Assembly: GCA_902984215.1 (NCBI GenBank)
Contig: CADWAF010003378.1
Span: forward strand, 1-11,872
Reading direction: 5' to 3'
DNA: 11,872 nt
Source of the DNA: Willaertia magna
Taxonomy: Eukaryota; Heterolobosea; Eutetramitea; Acrasida; Naegleriidae
Part shown: in pieces, positions 6,563 to 11,872 of the stretch
Layout: the number at the start of each line of letters is the position of its first letter
How positions within the stretch are numbered: the stretch's first letter is position 1
The notes under the pieces: model-generated
The model's database searches: none
Seen by the model: only the letters and a program-made list of their open reading frames with translations
Told to the model about the DNA's origin: nothing
Position numbers and translations under genes: made by a program

Positions 6563-8349
6563 TTATAATTCATTAATTACATTTTGTATAATATTTGCAG
6601 CATTAAAACCACAACTTCCCATAACTCCACCTCCTGGATGCATTCCACTTCCACAAATAAATAAATTTTTAATTCCTTCCTTTTCTTTCTTATTAAAATA
6701 TCTATAATTAGAAAACCCTCTAAATGGACGATTAAAATATAATTGATCTAAACGAATAGAACCATGAAAGATATTTCCACCTTTAATTCCAAATGTATTT
6801 TCTAAATCTTTTGGACTTAATAAATCTTCACCAATAATTGATTGTTTAAATCCAGGAGCATAACTTTCAATTTTATCATAAACTTTGTCAACATATTTTC
6901 TTTTTAATTCATCATTCCATTCAAATCCTTCTTTTAATTCATAAGGTGCGTATTGTGTAAATAATTGAATGACATGATGATCTTTGTTTTCAACTAAGCT
7001 ATTATCTAAACTACTTGGAATTGTCATTTCAATCACTGGATTATTAGAAAATAGTTTTGAGGATTTAGCTTCAATATAAGATTGATCAATTTCATCAATG
7101 GATGTTTCAAAGTGAATAGTTCCAAAATGTTCTTTTCCAGCTCCTCTTTCATTTCTTTCTTCTTTTTTACTTTGATATGAAATAAAATTAGGTAATCTAT
7201 TGACTGCTAAATTAATTTTGAAAGTAGCACTTGAATAATCAATTTGATTTAATTTTGTTTGGAAATTTTCAGTAAATAATTTCTTTTGACCGTTTGGTGT
7301 GATGAATTTCTTATAAGTTGTATAAACGTCACAGTTACTAACGATTGCCTTATTTGCCTTAATTTCTGTGCCATCTTTTAATACAACAGATTTACAACGA
7401 TTGGTGTCAATGTCACAAACCAATTCTTTTACTTCACAATCAGTTTTAATTTCCACTCCCAACTCCAAAGCACTTTCCTTTAAAGCGTTTGTCAATGCTC
7501 CCATTCCTTTTATTTATTTCATTATTTGATTTATATTTAAAAATCATTAAAACTTACCTCCTTTAACGTAAGCCCAAATGCCTCTACCAAATCCTATATC
7601 TCCCATAACGTGATGTAAAAGAACGTAACTACTTCCAGGAGTACAAGGTGAACAATATTCTCCGATAATTGAATCAGTTGCTAAGGTAGCTTTTAAAATA
7701 TCAGATTCAAACCATTGATCTAAAACTTTACTTGCTGAACCAGTTAAAATTTCAATTAAAGTTGGAACGTTAGTAATTCCTAATTTCTTTAATTCTTTGA
7801 CAACTGTCATTACTCTTTTATTTTTTTCGGAATTCAATAAATAATCAAAAAGAGATTCATTGCTGTTAATATCAACTGGTGGTGTATTTAATAATCCTTC
7901 AAAAAGAATTGCATATTTTTCTAAAAATTTTTCATAATTTTCTAATTGAGTGGCATCTGACTTTGAAAATTTTGAAATTTCTTTTCTATTTAATTCACTA
8001 TTATTTCCTAAAAATAAATATTGATCTTTTTGTAATGTTGGGGTAAATGAAGATGGATTTCTAGGTAATAATTCAATTTTATCTTTTAAATTTAAATCTT
8101 TCATTACATTTCCTCTAAATAAACTACACAAATAAGAAGCTCTAGAAAATTTAAATCCTTTCACCATTTCCTCAGTAACCTACAAAATTAATTTTTTAAT
8201 GTGATTATAAATAAATTACATACTGCACAACCACCGACTACATGTCTTTTCTCTAATAAACAAACTTTAAAACTAGGAAAGAATTTCTTTAAGTAACTTG
8301 CACAAACTAAACCATTGTGGCCAGCTCCGATAATGACAATGTCATACAT
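6563..8349 (-). CDS. PYROXD2: PYROXD2-like FAD-dependent oxidoreductase, three exons
   Basis: Exons are 8224-8349, 7558-8179 and 6563-7506; introns of 44 nt (8180-8223, GTATGT) and 51 nt (7507-7557, GTAAGT) separate them. The product is 563 residues, close to the family size of about 580. The N-terminal Rossmann FAD motif is GAGHNG (8-13), with Glu33 ending strand 2 (LLEKRHVVGG). Intron 1 joins GGCA to VTEE and GFKFSRASYL. A central stretch matching the family reads VLDQWFES, then HHVMGD, and intron 2 joins YVKGG to MGALTNA. The C-terminal FAD motif is LFICGSGMHPGGGVMG (531-546). Animal PYROXD2 is a mitochondrial inner-membrane/matrix protein linked to respiratory-chain function; its substrate is unknown. 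No clear presequence is seen with this ATG. The start has A-rich context, and upstream in-frame codons lack ATG. It follows the ALDH gene head to tail. Confidence 0.92.
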
Positions 8350-8431
8350 TTCTTTTTTTTTAAACAGTTGATCTTGTCGTTTGAAAAACAAAGGATGATT
8401 ACAATAATGTGAAAAATGATGTATAAATTAT
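8350..8431 (-). promoter_or_regulatory. 82-bp spacer: ALDH 3' end and oxidoreductase promoter
   Basis: This short gap must hold the ALDH polyadenylation region and the promoter of the downstream PYROXD2-like gene, unless the two are co-transcribed. The AATAAA overlapping the ALDH stop (8431-8436, minus) is followed a few bases later by TTTATACATCATT (8415-8427, minus), about 65 bases before the next ATG. The latter is the same word found before the RCC1-type gene. An A9 run ends four bases before the ATG. Confidence 0.5.
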
Positions 8432-9934
8432 TTATTTAAATAACTTGTTGAAAAGGTATAAAATGTAAGCACCTATAGGCAATAAATATGATGTTAAAAA
8501 GTTTTCACTTAATAACAAATCCAATTGAGTTTGTTTTGCTTTAGTATAAGGTGGATATCTTACATCTAAATCTAACCAATACTTTTTCTTTAAAATTGGT
8601 TTGACATGAGAAAATGTTTCAAAAGTTGCCTTTCCATGATATGCACCAATTCCACTTGCTCCAATACCACCAAATGGTAAATTATTTTCTAAAAAGTGAG
8701 TAACAGTTTCATTAATACCAACAGCACCTGATTGAGTAACATTAATAACATGATCACAGAACTTTTGGTCTCTACTGAAAATATATAAAGCTAATGGTTT
8801 ATCTCTATTATTAATATATTCAATAGCTGCATCAACATTTGGTAAAAGAGATGGATATTCACTATCAACTTGTTCTCCATAAATAATAATTGGTAAAACA
8901 GGTCCAAATATTTCTTCTTTCATTATTAAATCATTTTCAATATCTGGATTTAAAATTAATGTAGGAGAAACATAATGTTCTTCTTCCTTAATATCTCCAC
9001 CAAAGATAATTTTATCCTTAACTGGTTCAATATAACTCTTTAAACGAGCAACATGTCTCTTATTAATTATTCTAGGATAATCTTTTGCTTGAGATGCATC
9101 CTCACCAAAACATGTTTTAATACTTGATTTAAAGGATTCAATAAAACGCTTGGCAATCTTACTTTCCAATAGTAAATAATCAGGGGCAACACAGGTTTGT
9201 CCACAATTGAGGAATTTACCCCAAGTTAAACGTTTACTTGCAACACCAATATCTACTGTAGAATCCATAATTAAAGGAGACTTTCCACCTAACTCTAAAG
9301 TAACAGGTGTTAGATGTTTTGCAGCGGCTGTCATTACATGTCTACCAACGCTAGTTGATCCTGTATAGAAGATATAATCAAAATGTTCGTTTAATAAGCT
9401 TTTAGTTTCTTCTGCATCTCCACAAACACATTTAACGTATTTTGAATCAAAATATTTAGGAATTAATTCAGCAAAGGTTTTAGAACAACTTTCAGACACT
9501 TCGGAAGGCTTTATAATGACTAAATTTCCAGCTGCTAATGCACCGGCTAGTGGTACAGCTAAAAGACTGATTGGATAGTTCCAAGGGCTGATGATTAGGA
9601 CTACTCCATAAGGTTCACGAACAAGAAAACCTTCTCCTGGTAAGTTTGGAGCTGCGTTTACTGAAACTTCTTGTGGTTTAATCAAAGATTTTAAATTAGA
9701 TTTTAAAAACTTTGCTTCTTTAATTGGTAGATTAACTTCGGAAGAAATTAAAGGTTCTGTTTGTTTTAAATCGTTTATTTGAGCTTGTTTCCAGGTATCA
9801 ACATTCTCTTCCATCATTTTGATTAATTGATTTAATTGGTGTTCTCTCCATGCTAAAGTTCTTGTTTCACCCGAAATGAAGGTTTGTTTCATTTGCTTGA
9901 CGACAGAAGCATAGTTGGTACTTGATGAAGCCAT
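8432..9934 (-). CDS. ALDH3-type fatty aldehyde dehydrogenase with C-terminal membrane anchor
   Basis: The first ATG of the frame is at 9932-9934 (context AACAAAGAAATGG), giving 500 residues without introns. Family motifs in order are SPWNYP (116-121), NLVIIKPSE, the NAD-binding GSTSVG (192-197), LELGGKSP with the general-base Glu (about 214), NCGQTCVAPDY with the catalytic Cys (about 248), EEIFGPVLP (about 340-348) and LPFGGIGASGIGAYHGK near 420-434. The Cys motif and the tail region are ALDH3-like. A hydrophobic stretch about 479-495 followed by NKLFK suggests a tail anchor, as in fatty aldehyde dehydrogenases of the ER or peroxisome membrane. Such enzymes oxidise medium- and long-chain aldehydes from lipid breakdown to acids with NAD(P)+. 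AATAAA overlaps the stop. It lies upstream of and in line with the PYROXD2-like gene, and divergent from the SRAP gene. Confidence 0.95.
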   Translation of the reverse strand: MASSSTNYASVVKQMKQTFISGETRTLAWREHQLNQLIKMMEENVDTWKQAQINDLKQTEPLISSEVNLPIKEAKFLKSNLKSLIKPQEVSVNAAPNLPGEGFLVREPYGVVLIISPWNYPISLLAVPLAGALAAGNLVIIKPSEVSESCSKTFAELIPKYFDSKYVKCVCGDAEETKSLLNEHFDYIFYTGSTSVGRHVMTAAAKHLTPVTLELGGKSPLIMDSTVDIGVASKRLTWGKFLNCGQTCVAPDYLLLESKIAKRFIESFKSSIKTCFGEDASQAKDYPRIINKRHVARLKSYIEPVKDKIIFGGDIKEEEHYVSPTLILNPDIENDLIMKEEIFGPVLPIIIYGEQVDSEYPSLLPNVDAAIEYINNRDKPLALYIFSRDQKFCDHVINVTQSGAVGINETVTHFLENNLPFGGIGASGIGAYHGKATFETFSHVKPILKKKYWLDLDVRYPPYTKAKQTQLDLLLSENFLTSYLLPIGAYILYLFNKLFK

Positions 9935-10105
9935 TTCTTTGTTTGAATTGATCAAAAGCCTTTTGCAAATGAACCTAAAATCCCTTATTTTTCAATTTTC
10001 CTTAGGGCTTTTAGGATTTTCTGAATGATATAAGCAACATGTTTCGTTAAAGTTGTAAAAAGCAAAATTAATTCGAGTAATCACTTGAATTTAAAATTTA
10101 AAAAA
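9935..10105. promoter_or_regulatory. 171-bp divergent promoter, ALDH / SRAP genes
   Basis: This gap separates the two ATGs. It holds an imperfect inverted repeat, CCTAAAATCCC (9974-9984) against GGGCTTTTAGG (10005-10015), 10 of 11 positions with a 20-base spacer. It also holds a TTATATCATTCAG word on the minus strand (10021-10033), about 87 bases before the ALDH start. The plus-strand gene begins after six A residues. Regulatory roles are inferred. Confidence 0.5.
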
Positions 10106-11234
10106 ATGTGTGGAAGAGCTCACCTATCCATTGCTCCAGCAACTTACAGAGATAGAGTTTCTCATCAAATAGGGGCTGACATGTATCAAACCGTTTGGGT
10201 AAATCAAGCTCTCTTTCAACCTTCCTATAATATGGGACCATTTGCTAAATTACCAATAATTTATTACGATCCAGAAAATAAACACCAAAAAACAGATTTG
10301 ACAACAGTAACGCAAGACAATAATATTAAAAAAGAAGAATTAGATGATAGTATTCAAGTAAAACAGGAAATGAAAACGGAAATTAAAGTTAAAACTGAAG
10401 TTAAGACTGAAGTAAAAGAAGAAAATTATAAAATTGAAGGACTTGTAATTCAAACAATGAGTTGGGGATTAATACCTTCTTTTTCAACTAAAGAAGATCA
10501 TAACCCAGCCAATATGATTAACGCAAGAGTAGAAACAATAACAGATAAAAAAGTATTTAATAGATTACTAAAAAATCAAAGAGGAATAGTATTTGTTGAA
10601 GGATTCTATGAATGGAAGTAAGTATAGTTGACAACAAATAGAATATTTAACATTCCTACAAAAAACAATATTAAGGGAACTAAATTTTAAAAAGAAACAA
10701 GCAGTTTACATTCATCCAAAAGAAAAGAATGAATTACTTTGCTTTGCTTGTTTATTTGACAAGAAAAAAGAAAATGAAAATGAATACAAATATACCTTTA
10801 CAATTATTACAACAGACGCCTCAAAAGATTTTTCAAATATTCATGATAGAATGCCAGCAATTTTAAATAATATGGAAGATATAAAGAAATGGTTAGGTAT
10901 AACGCCAACTAGTGGTTTAACAGAGTTATTAAAAGTATTACAACCATTAAAGAATGTAAAAGAATGTTTAGATATTTATGAAGTGTCAGATTTTGTAAAT
11001 TCAATTGCCAATCAATCAAGTAAATGTATAAAGAAATTATCTGAAATTCAAAGAGGAAAAGGTTCATTACATCAATTTTTCAAACCATTAATTAAAATGG
11101 AAGAAATAAATAACAACAGTCAAGAAAAAGATACAGCCAAGCAAGATGATTCAAAGAAAAGAATTAAAAAAGAAGAAGAACAAGTTACTGTAAATAATAG
11201 TAAAAAAGTAAAACAAGAACCTATTGATGAATAA
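10106..11234 (+). CDS. HMCES: SRAP-domain abasic-site shield protein (HMCES-like), two exons
   Basis: Exons are 10106-10617 and 10676-11234 with a 58-nt GTAAGT...AG intron that restores FYEWK followed by KKKQAVYIH. The product is 356 residues. The SRAP active-site set is present: Cys2 directly after Met1 (MCGR), Asn139 (MINARVET), Glu165 (FVEGFYEW) and His227 (IHDRMPAIL). HMCES/YedK proteins crosslink Cys2 to abasic sites in single-stranded DNA and shield them at replication forks. Met1 must be at 10106, because Cys2 has to be exposed by Met removal. A Lys/Glu-rich insert (about 72-110) and the C-tail carry eight psi-K-x-E SUMO consensus sites (74, 85, 95, 99, 103, 310, 334, 349). KGSLHQFF (299-306) resembles a PCNA-interacting PIP box with Lys in place of Gln. 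AATAAA overlaps the stop. Role by family: nuclear DNA-damage tolerance. Confidence 0.93.
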
Positions 11235-11352
11235 AGAAAATATATTGTAGTCACTAATAATTGTTAAAAATAATTAAATATATTTAGATTAGGCAATTTT
11301 ATAAAATTACTGAAAATTTTCAAATAAGTATTTTATATTTTACTTTAAAAAA
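11235..11352 (+). promoter_or_regulatory. 118-bp gap: 3' flank of the SRAP gene and promoter of the next gene
   Basis: The gap is almost pure A/T. AATAAA (11230-11235) overlaps the SRAP stop, and six A residues precede the next ATG. No defined promoter element stands out. Confidence 0.4.
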
Positions 11353-11766
11353 ATGTTAAGCGGTAGAAAAATTAGTAAATTAGCAACTCCACTTGGTCAA
11401 CTGTGCAAGAGGCAAGGGTTTTCATCTAGTCAACTACGATTTTATGCTGAAGATAAAAACACTTCAAGTCAAGAAGATGGAATATGGGATTTTGAACCTC
11501 CTAATCCAGTTGATGCTGATGATTTGGAAAGAAAGTTAAATAATAGAGTTGGCAATCAAGGAGAAATGAAAGATGATTCTGTATATTCAACTGTGATAGA
11601 GGAAGATAGACGTGTTGCCCAACAAAAGAGAGCAGATCTTAAACGAGATAATGATAATTTAATTGACCAAGAAGAAATGAATGAAGAAGAATTCGGTAGT
11701 TCCTCAGAAAGTGGAGATAACCAATTAGATGAATATATTAGACAAAAGGCACCAACATCACTTTAA
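11353..11766 (+). CDS. Small acidic protein with a probable mitochondrial presequence, function unknown
   Basis: This intronless 137-residue frame starts at ATG 11353 after six A residues. Residues 1-31 contain many Arg/Lys/Ser and no acidic residue (MLSGRK, LCKRQG, SSSQLRFYAED). This fits an amphipathic mitochondrial targeting peptide, perhaps cleaved near RFY/AED. The mature part is hydrophilic and acidic: an IWDFEPPNP segment (about 44-52), a charged helical stretch (about 85-108: EEDRRVAQQKRADLKRDN) and an acidic Ser-rich tail. No membrane segment is present. I do not recognise the family. A matrix accessory or assembly factor would fit the shape, but that is speculation. AATAAA begins at the last base of the stop codon. 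Confidence 0.75.
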   Translation: MLSGRKISKLATPLGQLCKRQGFSSSQLRFYAEDKNTSSQEDGIWDFEPPNPVDADDLERKLNNRVGNQGEMKDDSVYSTVIEEDRRVAQQKRADLKRDNDNLIDQEEMNEEEFGSSSESGDNQLDEYIRQKAPTSL

Positions 11767-11872
11767 ATAAATTCTTTTTACTTTCTTTAAAAGATGTGTT
11801 AACACCAAGGACTAAAAATTGCATAAAGTTAAAAAACAATTTCTATAAAAAACACAAAAAGCAATAAACTTT
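11767..11872. other. Terminal non-coding stretch
   Basis: The last 106 bases hold the 3' flank of the small acidic-protein gene (AATAAA at 11766-11771) and a further AATAAA near the edge. No coding frame or RNA gene is seen. Confidence 0.4.

Noticed and set aside
6468..6707. 79-codon plus-strand frame overlapping the end of the PYROXD2-like gene
   Set aside because: Its second half is antisense to the conserved C-terminal FAD motif and the rest is intergenic; there is no independent evidence.
9935..9955. N-terminal extensions of ALDH (to 9955), PYROXD2-like (to 8391) and SRAP (from 10085)
   Set aside because: All begin at TTG. The downstream ATGs have A-rich contexts, and the SRAP protein needs Cys at position 2 after Met removal.

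Overview
The window is nuclear DNA of a unicellular eukaryote with a compact, strongly AT-rich genome. Seven spliceosomal introns of only 37-58 nt can be placed from reading frame and protein-family continuity, all with GTAAGT or GTATGT donors. TAA and TAG act as normal stops, AATAAA signals lie at or just after most stop codons, starts sit in A-rich contexts, and most intergenic gaps are 80-200 bp. The mix of F-box/LRR, F-box/ankyrin-like and RCC1-repeat proteins with widely conserved metabolic genes suits a free-living amoeboid protist. A heterolobosean (Naegleria-like) source is my best guess; a dictyostelid or another amoeba is not excluded. This is inference from style, not from a marker gene.

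Layout, left to right. 1-147 (-) is the start of an Asn/Ser-rich protein that runs off the left edge. 321-401 (-) is a tRNA-Ile(UAU) with a 10-nt intron, followed by a 103-bp-offset tandem copy that keeps only the 5' half of the tRNA plus its upstream block. 654-2772 (-) holds an F-box protein whose frame breaks near 1291-1319 and continues as an ankyrin-like C-terminal part; I read this as one interrupted gene. A 92-bp bidirectional promoter with an E2F-type site separates it from a divergent F-box/LRR gene (2865-4772, +). 4852-6360 (-) is a five-exon RCC1-repeat protein, convergent with the LRR gene across 79 bp that hold a two-way poly(A) signal.

The right half is metabolic and DNA-protection genes. 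6563-8349 (-) is a three-exon PYROXD2-like FAD oxidoreductase. 8432-9934 (-) is a tail-anchored ALDH3-type fatty aldehyde dehydrogenase lying directly upstream of it, head to tail. A 171-bp divergent promoter leads to 10106-11234 (+), a two-exon SRAP/HMCES-type abasic-site shield with a PIP-like box and eight SUMO-consensus tetrapeptides. 11353-11766 (+) encodes a small acidic protein with a likely mitochondrial presequence and no family I recognise.

I see no mobile element, CRISPR array or virus-derived gene. The two F-box proteins probably recruit substrates to SCF ubiquitin ligases and share a promoter. ALDH and PYROXD2 share orientation and a very short spacer, but a joint pathway is only a guess. 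The most unusual items are the conserved tRNA 5'-half duplication, the split F-box/ankyrin gene, the E2F site between the two F-box genes, and the SUMO/PCNA decoration of the SRAP protein.
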